A DNA stretch of 64,000 nucleotides from Rotaria socialis (lineage: Eukaryota; Rotifera; Eurotatoria; Philodinida; Philodinidae), in contig CAJNYU010001438.1 in NCBI GenBank assembly GCA_905331475.1, positions 1-64,000 on the forward strand, given 5' to 3'. The number at the start of each line of letters is the position of its first letter. Position 1 is the first letter of the stretch. The notes under the pieces are model-generated. The model saw only the letters and a list, made by a program, of their open reading frames with translations. It was not told where the DNA came from and ran no database searches. The position numbers were made by a program, and so were the translations under genes. Below are positions 47,095 to 59,295 of this stretch, piece by piece.

Positions 47095-47265
47095 TCATTC
47101 CGACAAGGGTCAGACAGTGAATATACCGAATACCATATGCGTTTCAATAAAACCGACAAAATCTTATGGGATTCCTGGACATGGACCTACAGTCGGACCC
47201 TTGGTATTGGATCCAATATCGGATTTTAACAGAATCCAACTCTAACGAATCATCCTTGCGCTCTG
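47095..47265. mobile_element. Truncated CCCAGG-end miniature element
   Basis: CCCAGGAGAATCATTCCGAC begins like the element at 13671 (CCCAGGTGAATCAATCCGAT). Internal GGATTCCTGG, CAGTCGGA, CGGATTTTA and CCTTGCGC motifs follow in the same order. The CCTGGG right end is absent, so the copy is truncated or diverged. Confidence 0.55.
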
Positions 47266-47508
47266 ATGTCTCAAAATGCTTATTTGGTCGTGAATAAGAA
47301 AATGATTTTATCTTTTTGTTTCTCTGCTTGAGATAGAATTATAAGTTAAAATGGAAAGATAGCAATGACCTTGAAATTTCATATTCTATTTCCACATAGA
47401 GAGAGAGCAAGACAACAATATTGATTCGATTAGTGAGATCAAATTTATATATCTTCTCTCGTTTTGTTAAACAGACATACACACGCACCTTAGTTACAAA
47501 GCCAAAAC

Positions 47509-48345
47509 ATGTTTCTCCCAACTCTTACTCTATTAATTCTCTTATATTTCCCTTCCAACGTTTTAACAGCAACCACTAAAGCTACGACTACAACGACGGT
47601 ATCATCTGAAAAGCTCTTTTGTTCTACCTGCTCTTATGAATACACATTTAAAGAACTACGAAATCAATCGACTTGGCTATCCCCTTGGTCTCGTTGTGAA
47701 AATCAGACATCATCCACTTCTAAATTTGGTGCAACAGCCTGTCATACACTTCTTCGCATTGATTATGCTCGTCAATACGTCACAATCTACTACAATGCCT
47801 CCTACCGATCAGTGAAAAAATTGGCTGATGATGACCGTCGCGTTGTCTTCGAGACCATTATGAGTACAAATGGTAGTCGTGCGCAATTCAAAGCATTCTA
47901 TGAATGTTCATTTGAAGATAATTGTCACCTACCATTAGATCACTTTCTTCAACTTCGAGGGGCCTTGACTTTTGCAAATTACAATCACACAAACTTAATC
48001 AGACGACTTAATCAATTTTATAGCAAACCAAAAGTGGAAGTTTCTAGCTATTTTCATGCTGATACATTGACGAATACCTTGAATGCATACTGTGGTGAAA
48101 TGGGTCAGTTTGATAAAGAAAGTTTGAAAACAGTGCAACCAAAGTGTTTGAAGAAGAAAGATAAATTAAAATCGAAGTTCACGGAATTCGATAAACATAT
48201 AAAAGCAACGGTATACACATGCAATGGCCCTGAAAACAAATATTGCAATAATGATAAGAAACTAAAAGAATTTTTACATGGAGTTACATTAACGGATTAT
48301 ATTCAAAAATTTTTTGGATGGCAACACGTAATACAAAAAAACTAA
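47509..48345 (+). CDS. Secreted cysteine-rich protein, family unknown
   Basis: A 278-residue single-exon frame. It opens with a classic signal peptide (MFLPTLTLLILLYFPSNVLT), then a Thr-rich linker, then a region with ten cysteines and several N-glycosylation sequons (NQS, NQT, NAS, NGS, NHT). The last 80 residues are lysine-rich. The even cysteine count outside the leader suggests disulfide bonds in an extracellular or luminal protein. No domain is recognised. A pyrimidine-rich region and TATA-like AT stretches precede the ATG but are not diagnostic. Confidence 0.75.
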   Translation: MFLPTLTLLILLYFPSNVLTATTKATTTTTVSSEKLFCSTCSYEYTFKELRNQSTWLSPWSRCENQTSSTSKFGATACHTLLRIDYARQYVTIYYNASYRSVKKLADDDRRVVFETIMSTNGSRAQFKAFYECSFEDNCHLPLDHFLQLRGALTFANYNHTNLIRRLNQFYSKPKVEVSSYFHADTLTNTLNAYCGEMGQFDKESLKTVQPKCLKKKDKLKSKFTEFDKHIKATVYTCNGPENKYCNNDKKLKEFLHGVTLTDYIQKFFGWQHVIQKN

Positions 48346-49824
48346 CGTGTGCTGTAGCTTACATGGAATTTTTGAAGAAATAAAAGATGAAAAAAACGTA
48401 TATTTTGAAATTTTGAACTATTTCTCCTCCAACTTAGCCTTTATAGCGTTTGTATTTGTCATCTAGTTCTACAATATAAATTGATAGAAAGTTTATCAGA
48501 GCATTTACACCATTGGTCGGAGTTTATGCAAGGATGTGTGAATCTCCCATATCCTTATTTGACATATGTGCTTTTTTATGATCATTACGTTCAATAAATA
48601 TAGACAATGGAATGAGACTATTCGTATTATGTTTTGAGAGAATTTCTCCTCGACAGTGGTTTGCACAAAGATTTAATATTCTAAAAAAATTAAAATGGTA
48701 AACCATTAACTTGTAGATTTTATCAATCAGAACTGAATGACTATATAAAAGTATATCTTGTCACTAATGTCAAAGATCGATGAAGATGGCGGTAGATTAT
48801 ATGTGAAATATAAGTGTTTTTGCTTAAGAAAAAAGTAAGAGGATAAAAGTCATATCTTTCTAATTGATTTCGTTCTTCTCTCTCTCACTCTATGCATGAA
48901 AGAGAATATTTAATCTTAAATTTATTGCTATCTTCCTTTTCTAACAAATCAATTCATATGAAGTAAAAAAAGAAATACAAAACAATATTGTAGACACCAT
49001 GTATTCATTACGAGTTTCAAAAATTTTCTCGAGAAATTAGCATGAAGAATGTAATCAAATCAGTATCCACTTGTCGATATATACGTACAAATAATCCCTG
49101 AAAATTTTGTAGGTAGCATTTTCAGGTAATCCGTCGAAAATGCACATTGAACAGATGTCGATTATTTCAATATTGTTTTAAATTGAAAAGTTTCCTTTTT
49201 TCTATCTGCTATTGTTTTGCCATGACATTTTCTATGGTAGGAAATGTTTCCGTAATTATACATGATATTCCTTATAGTAGATTAGTTATTTTGAATATTG
49301 AAATAAAGATTGATAAACTCTGGGTTGTCAGGTGGATCTTCAAAAAATATAAATGACCTGGTCCTCTGTCTAGTATTTACGTAACAGAAATTATTTGATG
49401 AATCTTTAGTTCAGTGAACGAAAACACTCATGTATGCGTTGCACAGTAATGATTCGTTAGCTCTAGCCAAAGAAATGTGGAACTTCGATGTTAAGAAATT
49501 ATCAGCGAAGTTTTCAGTCCAGTGATGAGATCACATGAAGTCGAAGAATCGAGAAAACTGTCTACCGATTCTAGAAAGTGGAGACATGAGAATGGTTTAT
49601 TGTTTCAGTGTGTTTGTAGAAAATAGGAATGCAATAACACCAATACTGGATTGAGGTATTGTTATTGTCACATCCATAATTTTGATCATTCTTGTGTATC
49701 CTAAAATGAATATATATAACTATCTGATGCCTACAATTATCAAGACTATCTTATCATCTGTGAACTACCTATGATTTATTTTCTTACATTAAAAGTCAGA
49801 TTTTTAACACAAAACGACGTCACT
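48346..49824. other. Intergenic DNA with a weak miniature-element trace
   Basis: No gene is supported. Near 49625-49680, AATGCAATAACACCAATACT and GGTATTGTTATTGTCACATC resemble degraded ends of the 12400 hAT-type element. Confidence 0.4.
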
Positions 49825-50869
49825 TCATATTTTTGAATTTCCATTAGATTGAATAGATCGATTGAGAGTTTGTCCACGACGAATCCGATTGAGAGGACGA
49901 CTGATGTAAGGTAACCAAAATACGAATTTTAACAATACAGTCAAGACTGGAAAGTAAAGACAAAGTAAGTCAAGATTATAGAATGCTTTGTTCACTCCCA
50001 CTGTTATCCAACGAGGCAAAGCCATTGAAATGACATATCCGATCGCAAGCATCAATGTGAAGGTGCCACGTTTTGATTGAATAAAGCGCCACTCTCGTCA
50101 ATTCAACAGGTTACCAACGGCAGGAATACTCGCAACAGCTAGAATAGACATACATAATTATGTTAAAAAGCCTAGTAGTGAAGCTAATTTGCCTTTTCCA
50201 GTCATGAGACCATTCTCTCCGATAAATCGCGTTTGACTGTTATCATTGAAACTATAGGCTAATTGAAATATGCATGCAAGATTCGATGGCATGTAGACAA
50301 TGGCTAACATGGCTATCGCACTTATACATAAAATTTTATTAACTATATTTAAAAAGAGTTGGTTCCATGAAGCTGTACGTGTACTAACGAATTCCATACA
50401 GAGCGTGTAAATGAGCCAGATAGATACAACGACAAGCATGATAATGAGTGGGATGTGTCATTCTGGAAATAGAGATTGATTATCACGTTCCAGTTGATGT
50501 GCTGCTTGAAGAGAACCCATATCGAACGGATTGATCTGCATTGGAAGGCTCATTCAGATTTAGTTTTTTGCGTGTTTGATTTGATAGGTCAACCAAAATT
50601 TTCTCATTCAGTAACGATGGATCGCGTTCAAGATGTGATACAAGTGAATCAATATAGTGTTCTGGATGAATGGCAATGAAGATAATAGTCGAACGGCGAA
50701 TACATTCGTCTATAGAGACTATTTCAAATTCTGTTTCTTTTCGTTTGTCTGGATAGCGGCTGCCCATTACTACAGTAAATCCGCTCAACAATAAACGATG
50801 AGCAAGTGCAAAACCCATGCTACCACAACCAACTATACTGATACATCGATTATCACGCATTATCATCAT
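49825..50869 (-). pseudogene. STEAP-like metalloreductase pseudogene
   Basis: The N-terminal part (ATG 50869) is an F420/NADP-oxidoreductase-like Rossmann domain: ISIVGCGSMGFALAHRLLLS, VVMGSRYPDK and ILVDLSNQ, with SNADQ where the family has SNAE. A six-TM-type domain follows, ending WLPYISRPLNRIRRG, a strong STEAP C-terminal signature. Functional STEAPs move electrons from NADPH through FAD and haem to reduce iron and copper. Here the end of the Rossmann domain is deleted and two in-frame stops (TAA and TGA) flank LCMSILAVASIPAVGNLLN. About 60 residues around the first haem-ligand helix are missing, and the second haem-histidine helix reads GYVISMALP. It is a clear pseudogene of an otherwise recognisable gene. 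Confidence 0.8.
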
Positions 50870-51395
50870 TCGAATGAGATTTACTGTATTTTATCTGTTA
50901 AGAACAGGCCGATTTTGTAATCGTTTACATATATTTTTTGATTTACAGCCGAAGAGCAGAAAGAGAAATGTCGAAATGTAAATAGAGAAAACATTCCAAG
51001 TAAGAGTACGTGATTTCTATATTATTTGGGATGTACAATAGTAAATTGACGTTTGAGGTAAACATAAAACACACCAAAACAAAAAATGATACTCAAATTA
51101 ATTTGTTCAAATCGAAATCTTTCCTTTCGTTTAATTGAACGAATTAAAAGTAGTCAAATATACAGTATCAAAGAACCCGTTGGTGTCCGCTTGATAACTT
51201 TGTCCAGCGTGTAGATCAGTTGTACTTGCGATTTTTCTTTTCGCTTACATTTGCGTATTAGATAGGCTAAAATTCTTCACAAATATTTCTATGACATGCC
51301 GCATACACCATGATGCGTACTTGCACAATCTGTAGCAATTCTTCACACGTGGTTGAAATCATTTTTATTACGAATATTACTTTGATTCGAACAAA
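50870..51395. other. Divergent intergenic region
   Basis: Lies between the STEAP-like pseudogene and the F-box gene. No distinct motif was recognised. Confidence 0.4.
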
Positions 51396-52854
51396 ATGGT
51401 GACAGTATTCGAGTATTTACCGGACGAAATTCTACTCTTAGTTTGTCTTCAACTTCATCCGTTCGATTTAGTTCATGCGTTTGGACACCTCAATGCTCGT
51501 TTCGATACTCTTCTATGTGATTATCGTCTATTTCGACATATCAATATCGATTCAAATAAAATTGCTTCGAATTACACAAAGTATATTATTATTTACGGTA
51601 GGCGAGGTACCGCTCAAACACTTAGAGCAACTGTGAAGTGTCACTGGTTGGATTTATCACATTTTATCAATCTTCGCAAGCTTATACTATGTAGACCGCC
51701 ACGAGAACAGCAAAATCAATTGAGAACAATAATAGCGACAACGCAAAATCTTCGTCAACTGAGACAACTAACATTTATCAAATTCGATGATGAGGAATAC
51801 ATTTCTCGAAGTATTATGGCTGGAAGATTTCCTAATCTAATTCAATGTCAGTTACAGAGATGGCACGATGAACAAGTAATACTAAAAAAAACGTTATCCT
51901 TAAAATGATTAGAAATATAGTAGTTTGATTTTTGTCCTGAATGTATTGTTTCACACTATCACTAGAACAAACAAGTTGAATATAGCGAAATCCGATTGTT
52001 TGGCTAATATTAATATGAAATACTTTACTACACTGCCAGTATACTTGAAACAAATCTTAGAATAGACAGGCGCCAAACGATTCCTAGTTCTTACTTGCAG
52101 AGTATATGAAATAAAAATTACCTTTCAATAGTGGAACGCTTGAAAATTTAAAGTTCGATTTGATCCATCTAAGTAGTAACAGTAAACATCTAAATATTTT
52201 TATCGGTTTCATTTTCAGGACTTTACCTGCGCACGACTTCAATGTGAAAATCTTCAATCGCTGACACTCAATATTTTATCAAGCCTTAACATAGCAATGA
52301 ACATTCTTAGTAGTTTACCTAACTTAGTTATCTTTCGTGTTAACAGCTTTCTTGTGTCCCATACAAACGCTAATACTGGTATTGTTTCCTCTCGGCATCA
52401 TCAGCTCAAACATTTCTATATTTCATTATCAAACTGGAATGGATTTGGATACTTTGGAGACTATTGCAGAATATTCGATTGTCTTTTGCCTCTCGCGCCA
52501 AAATTAACAACCCTCTCCGTCTATTTAAAGATGATGTGCAGTTCGATGAATAGAGATTCAGCTATCGGTGTTCAACTATTGCTGACAGCGATTGCCGAAC
52601 ATCTACCAGCTGATCGTTGCTTTGATTGTAGTCTTCCATGTCAAGTAGCAGAAAGAAAACAGCCAGGGTTCTCTTCATCTAGATCATATTGGCATCAACA
52701 AGCTAGAAATTTCATATCAAGGATAACTAGAATACAATCTGGACTCACGAAAAAACACTCCACATTTGCCGATCTCGAATCTCGTCGTATAAGCGAGCAA
52801 TATGTGAAAGTGTATATGAAAGCGCATATCTTGAGGTTAGGAGTGCGCATGTAG
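51396..52854 (+). CDS. F-box protein with leucine-rich C-terminal region
   Basis: Exon 1 (51396-51875) opens MVTVFEYLPDEILLLVCLQL then HPFDLVHAFGHLNARFDTLL, an N-terminal F-box. Exon 2 (52219-52854) follows a TTTTCAG acceptor in the same phase, giving about 371 residues in total. The remainder has irregular leucine-rich segments (LRKLILCRPPREQQNQ, NLQSLTLNILSSL, LTTLSVYLKMM), as in the large bdelloid F-box/LRR-like families. It probably recruits a substrate to an SCF (Skp1-cullin-1) ubiquitin ligase. The first donor (GTAATA) is weak, so the intron boundary is tentative. Confidence 0.75.
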
Positions 52855-52972
52855 TTGTTGTTTATATTTACTGAAGTATGCACTCATACAGATTTATCAA
52901 GGAAAAAATTCGCTGATTTTATTATTTTACTCAAATGGAAATCCATTTTGACTCAAAAGAAAACATTTGTAA

Positions 52973-54295
52973 CAGGGCTCCTAATGGGATGGGATGAATT
53001 CCTAATCCCATGGGAAATGTGATTATTTTTTTAAAGAAAAATTATTGTTCATTTATGTCACAATTGACAATAGGTGAAAAGTGTGAATATTATCATTCTT
53101 TTCCTGTACTGGTCATTAACCCAACTGCGAGCTCTATTCGAACAATTGAATAAAGAATACGATAAAAGATAGAAAACAGAAATAAACATAAATGTTCTTT
53201 TTGTTTGAATGTTTTAATAAAATATCATCATCTTTTGTTTTATACATTGTTCAATATCATCTTCTATAATTATTTCTTCCTCATTATCGTCCTTAGTTTC
53301 GAATAAACAGGAATATTCAATTGAGAAAGTCAAATTTCGTTTACAACATCACAAGCAGAATTAAAAGGTATTGATAATGATATTCCAACCAGGAATGCAC
53401 CAATTTCTAGTACATGGTACGATAGATAAAAGTTTTGCCTAATGTAGGAGGCAGTCGTCCTCTGATTCCGTTCCGTATATCAGCCAAAATCATCTTTTTC
53501 GATCTATGAAAAACTATGATCCAAATTTATTAAAGATGAAAAAGCGTTTTAGGATTTGGCTCCCAATTCCAATTTTCAAGTCGTTTTCCGTCAAATTCTG
53601 CCAAATTCAACCTACAAATTCTAAGAATAGATTTGAAAAAGCGTTCAAAACTGAACAGAAAAATATGAAGAAAGAGATGTTCAATCGATAATTCTCACTA
53701 CCGGGCACATCATTTTTAGGTAGGGAAAAGATCCAATCCCGTCAATTTCTTGAATTTTTTATCCAATGTTTACATGTTCTCAGCATTGGGAGTTATGGAT
53801 TAAGCCTCTTTTTACGTATTTTTTTTTCTGTTCAGTTTTGAACGTTCTTTTCAAATCTATTCTTAGAATTTGTGTAATGCAAACTGCAAGTCTGAAACTG
53901 AATTAGATTTGACCGAAAACGACTTGAAAATTCAAAATCTGAGTCAAATCCGAAAAGTTTTTTTATTCTTTCATAACTCTCGGCTATCGTTTTACATAGA
54001 GCAAAAAAATGGCCTTGACTGATATATGGAATCAGAGGACCGCTCCACTCTACATCAGGCAAAAATGTCATCTTTCTTGCAATATACTAGGAATTGGTGC
54101 ATCCCTAATTCCAATATTCAATCGGAATGCTGGAAAACTTCGAATTTCCAGCTACAAAAAAAATAAACCTTGATTTTCAGTAAGATTTTTCGTAAATATA
54201 GCGAATCCCATGGGAGCCCATGGGATGGGATGGGACGACTTGCATTATCCCACGGGACGAAAATTTTTTCCCATCCCATCCCAGTAAGAGCCCTG
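52973..54295. mobile_element. hAT-type non-autonomous element with 8-bp duplication (outer)
   Basis: Ends CAGGGCTCCTAATGGGATGG and CCATCCCAGTAAGAGCCCTG. Immediately outside, ATTTGTAA occurs at 52965-52972 and again at 54296-54303, an exact 8-bp target duplication. CAGGG...CCCTG ends and 8-bp duplications point to hAT. The 1,323-bp body has no transposase and contains a second element (53390-54107), so its original length was about 600 bp. Confidence 0.9.
53390..54107. mobile_element. Second hAT-type element nested in the first
   Basis: Ends CAGGAATGCACCAATTTCTA and CTAGGAATTGGTGCATCCCTA. The arms (about 53390-53665 and 53825-54107) are imperfect inverted copies (for example CAAATTCTAAGAATAGATTT against its complement). 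The flanks are ATTCCAAC (53382-53389) and ATTCCAAT (54108-54115), a 7-of-8 target duplication. It inserted into the outer element, so it is younger than that element's insertion. Confidence 0.8.
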
Positions 54296-54303
54296 ATTTG
54301 TAA

Positions 54304-55142
54304 CTATCAAATCGGATTCTTTTCATATAAATTGAAGTTTACTATGAGATATGAAGAATTCCTAACGTAAGGAACGAATAAATTTCCTCGAGTATTCCAT
54401 CTGTAGAAGTCGACCTTTTATGGAAACTTCAAGACTATTTTTCTCTTTCTATTAATTAAATTTTTAATTTATTTCACTTGGATTAAATTATTTAGCAATC
54501 AAAATATCTGCTGATGAATATATACGAGTTTCATAGTTTCAAAGATTCCTAGCCAACATTACCTCGTTAGCCTTGATGATTTGTTTCTGTTTCAATAAAT
54601 AACACAAACGGGATCAACAAAATTAACGTTGCATTTTTATTCATTTGATCATGATTTCGACTGTTTCGACCACTGAAAAGCAAAATTTAAGATTAACAGA
54701 TTGAAAATAACCTCTGCACCATCTAAATTTATTTTATTTTAGTTCATTTTAACAGTAGCAACTCGGCAAAGAATAAATTTCGATTTGTTGCATGTTTATT
54801 TATTTATAAATTTTATTTTTCAATGAAAATGATCGTATTCAATAGGTACAGAAAGCAGAAAAAAGGAATAAATTGTTATTTTTTTCTTGCATATATAACA
54901 AGATGAAGTAAGAAAATATTAGAAAAAAGGGCATGTTCGGTTTTCTCACAATATATAATTTTCACTAATCAGAGAAAAACCAAAACATATAAAGGAATCG
55001 TTTTATATTAAGAAACAATTTATGGTTGTTGACTAAAAAATAAGACCCAATTGAATACTTTCGATATAACGTTGATCCGACAACAAAAATTTTTATGAAT
55101 ATTTGTAACTCGACGAAGCAATAGAAGATATTTGATTATTCA
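54304..55142. other. Intergenic DNA
   Basis: AT-rich. It includes the 3' flank of the RNF216-like gene; no other feature is supported. Confidence 0.45.
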
Positions 55143-58100
55143 TCAAGTAGCACCCGTCGTTGAAGTAGGTGGTTTCAATAGATGTGATATCGGGTCATAA
55201 CGAAGAATCATATCATGAGCTTCTGGATGAAGACGACGATATTCATTTTTAGCATTTTGATATGCTTGTACCATTTCTTCATAATGAATCTTTTCACTTT
55301 GATTGGATAATGTACATCTTAGCGGGGCAAAAGAGATATTTTTTTCAATTTAAATTTACAATAAAATATATACCTTTCATTATTTGTAAAATGATCATAG
55401 CCATTGATTGTTTCTCGACACACATAACATATAAACAAGCCACACGATGAACAAGTCATTTTATTACAACCTTCAACTTTATAAAAACGCTAAAATTGAA
55501 AAAGTAGAACGGAAAATGTTTTTTCGAGAATAAGAAATAAATTTTGTTCATACTTGTGTACATCGAGGACATTTTCTTATCATTGCTTCTGTTACATGTT
55601 CTTCGATAAATTTACGCATTTCAAGTTCTATTCCTTTTTCGACTTCATCACATCGTAACGGAATATGATTAGGCTCTTTACATAATCTAAATTATGCAGC
55701 AGTAAATAAAAAAATAGTTAAATGAATTTGTTTTTCATTACCTGCATGTTTCTTTCATACATTCAGGATTTAGACAACGAAATATTTTATCGTCGGGATT
55801 ATCAACAATAACAGCGTATGGGCAATATGGACAACATTCAAGGCCATCAATAGCAGCTAAAACAAAAAGAATACACTTTAAGTACATAATAAAATAGTCA
55901 AGCGAAAGGACGGGGGCGCATAAGGTGCCAGTTTTGGACCATCGTCTGTTTGTCTTACGTAGAACGAACACATATATAGTATGTTCCCTAATGAGATATT
56001 TCGAATCGAAAATTGTATCAAATAACTACCCATTCAATCTTTGGTGAGAATTTCAGTCCGAACGGTTGAAACGTTACTGTGTAGTAATAAAAAATCTATC
56101 AAGATTAGTATAAAAATTATAAAAGATTCCAATCGACAAACGTACTACTTTCGTAATATCTCAACAAAGGAAGAAAATAAAATGTGGTTTTGATTGTCTT
56201 TACAAGATTGAGCAAAGCGCTACAAAATCTGATGCTTTTGAATTTTTTCAGAAGTGGCCTTCATAAAATAAAATAGCATAACTTTATCTCGGATAAGGGT
56301 TTTTGTATTTTCCTCAGATTTCTTGTCTATTTTAATCGGAAACAAGTAGAATTTGATAGAAAACAAATAACGTATTTGGAATCAGCGCAAAAGACTGAGT
56401 TGGTTGATGCGTATTTCAGCCTTCTTCAATGAAATATATTTTTCTCGAAAAATTAGTCTGGAGTCCCCCACACGGTTCATTGAAAAGATTAATTTAATCA
56501 AAACACACTTTCGATCCATCAGATATGTATTTTTGTGCGGTGGTAGTGTTTTACACACTTTGAGATTGTATTCACTTGATAAAACCCTATTTTGAGTAAA
56601 TTACATTTTTCAATGAGTAGTGTGGGGAATTCCAGGCTAATTTTTCGAGAAAAAAATATTTCATTGAAAAAGGCTGAAATACGCATCAACCGACTAAACG
56701 TTTTACGCTGATTCCAAATACGTTATTTGTTTTCTATCAAATTGTACTTTTTCCGATTAAAATAGACGAGAAATCTGGGGAAAATGCAAAAAACGGTATT
56801 CGATTGAAAGTTATATCATTTTACTTTATAAAGCCCACTTCTGAAAAAATTCAAAAGCATCTGATTTTGTAACACTTTGTTCAATTTTACAGAATCAATC
56901 GAAGCCACATTTTATTTTTTTCCTTTATAGAGATATTGTGAAAACTACTTCTTTCTCGTGGACCAAGATATTCACCATCACAAGGTCAAAATCTACTAAG
57001 GGATTAATATAAAATATTATTGAATTTATGATAGATGTCCTTCCCTCTTTGATTATATAATCAACTTCTATTAACAGTAAATAGGAATTCATAGACTACA
57101 GCCTGTACAAATGTGAATTCTTTCTTTTACATCTAGCATAGCTTAGACTAACTAAACTGTTGCCTCCTCTGTTTTATTGGTGAAATATATTTAGATTATG
57201 AGTCATTCTTCTGGCAACTGCAAATATATTGCTCATCAAGAACAGCATTTTCATAGTAAGCATAAATTCTTCTGAAGTCTTCATTTAAATAATTTTGCAT
57301 TCTATTTGATGAAGAAATGAATCCTTTCGAATGTTATTTACCTTGTCTAATATTTTCTTCTTGTATTCTTCTATTTAATCTCTTTAAATCTTTTGGTGGT
57401 AAAAGTTCACTAACAAGCCTCATTGTATATTCACCAGGACATGAATTTTCTACACAAGCAAAACTACATTTTCCTTCTTTAAAACAAATATCGATATGTG
57501 TTCGAACACAATTCCTAAATAAAACAAAACAAAAAAATCGACATTCACAATAAAAACTAGATTCTTTTGAAAACTTACCGACAATAAAGATGTCCGACAG
57601 TACATTCAACCATATCATCAATTAAAAGATCTTCTTGACAACATATTTCACATTCAAGCGTTTCATTTCCTTTTTTCGCTTTTTTTACACGTTTTTCATG
57701 TTCTTTAGAAACTTTTCCAAGATATCCTTGAAAAGAAAAGAAAATTCTTTTTATGTTAATAAATTTTAATTCTCTTACGTCGAATTTTTACTTCATTTTT
57801 AGCAAAACGAAGTTCATCGTAAAATTCCTCACAAGGTATATGTGGTATTGGATATGCAAATTTATTGTTTTTGATTATCCATGCTATAGATGGCTTTCGA
57901 CCAACGCCATCAATAGATAAATCTAATTAAAAGAATTCAATTATAATATTCTATGAAAATGTAATCTTACCAATCATATCTAATGAACGTTTAATCGTCA
58001 TTCTTTGTAGAAACGAATTAGTACGAATACCAGCTCGTGTTTCTAGTTTTCTCACAGTTGGTAAGAAATGACAATTTTCTTCTTGCAATGCTTGTTCTAA

Positions 58101-59295
58101 AATCGTTTTATCTGTCGTTGGAAATGCACGTATAAGAAATGCTTTAGCATGATTAGTATACGATTCGGATTGTTTACGTTTAGTATCGAAAAAATAATTT
58201 ACTGGATCAGGATACGATGATAGAAATTTTGGTATATCATCAATCATATCGGATATTGAACGTTTTAATGATGATTGCCGTTCAGAATTAGTTGAATGAG
58301 ATTTTTTTACTCGTTTTGTATAGCCATTATCAAGAAAATGTGTCACAATATCATTTGTTGATGGAATTGGATTCATGGATACGATGGTTTGACGTGCAGC
58401 ATCAAGGTCAATATCGGGTATAACAGATTGCACTTCTCCAAGTATTTCATCAATATCCAGATCAGGTATAAGAATAAGTTCAGTTTCTCGAGAAGGTTTA
58501 GGTCGATGTTTTGATATCAATGGTATAATTGGAGGCGTTGGATAAGGATACGGAGGCGGTTGAACAGGAATAAAATTTCTAAAAAGATCAATGATTTTAG
58601 TTTTTCTATCTCTCCAAACAACATCTAATTCAAGGTCGATTAAGACTTCAATTTCTTTTTCTCTTCTGGGAAAATGACTTTTTTCCCAGAAAAATGAATT
58701 AATACAAAGACTCAATCTGAACAAAGATATTCATGAACAAGGAACGAGTAATTCCCTAGTGATAATATCTTATTTCTACTTAAACAGTAACCTTATAAAA
58801 CCAACATTTATCGAACCTGATAGGAGTCGATGGATTTACTGTTGCATTTGTTGGCATGTCAGTAACATTATTCACTAGAATTGGATGATTAAAATGACCA
58901 AACGACTGTGTTTTTTCTATTGGAAAAGCTGGTATTTTCCAAGGTTGATTATTGTTATTTGGATTTGTCGATGGATATAGATGTTGAGAGGAAGATGATA
59001 ACTGATTATAAGGTGATGGATAAAGTGTATTATTAGATGCAGCCCAAGGACTAGATAGTGGCGTGACTGGTGTTTGTGGTAGCCAGAATGGATCAAAAAG
59101 TGTCGATGATGCTCCTAATTGAATATTTCTCCAGTCGGATAAATCTTTTGCTTGTTGTTGCTGTTGTTGATGATGATGACGTTGAACAACTGCAGATGTA
59201 CTTAAGGGTGTTGGTAATGGTTGCATAGTCGTCGGAGTAATACCCTTAGATTGGTCTATTGCAATAATATCATCGGTAAAATCAAGATAACTCAT
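55143..59295 (-). CDS. RNF216: RNF216/TRIAD3-like RBR E3 ubiquitin ligase, nine exons
   Basis: Nine exons, checked for phase, run from ATG 59295 to TGA 55143. The N-terminus is low-complexity and Gln/Pro/Ser-rich (about 160 residues). Exon 2 holds helical, CUE/UBA-like acidic segments. The catalytic region follows in RBR order: RING1 ([20 protein letters not shown]), in-between-RING ([10 protein letters not shown]...FRCLNPEC) and RING2 ([41 protein letters not shown]). The INGYDHF ending is characteristic of RNF216. RBR ligases pass ubiquitin through a RING2 cysteine. The role is inferred from the family: ubiquitin-chain assembly on signalling or autophagy proteins. The frame is open throughout. 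One intron (about 55857-57341) is swollen to about 1.5 kb by a foldback element. Confidence 0.9.
56142..56948. mobile_element. Foldback miniature element inside an RNF216-like intron
   Basis: The left arm (about 56142-56480) and right arm (about 56615-56948) are imperfect inverted copies. Matching blocks include AAAATAAAATGTGG, AACAAATAACGTATTTGG and GGCTGAAATACGCATCAACC with their complements. The outer ends approximate GTA(G)TTTTCACAATATCT. No target duplication is clear. The central 135 bp are unique. Confidence 0.8.

Noticed and set aside
49620..49685. Possible end fragments of a hAT-type MITE
   Set aside because: Similarity to the 12400 element is short and no target duplication is visible; too weak to list as an element.
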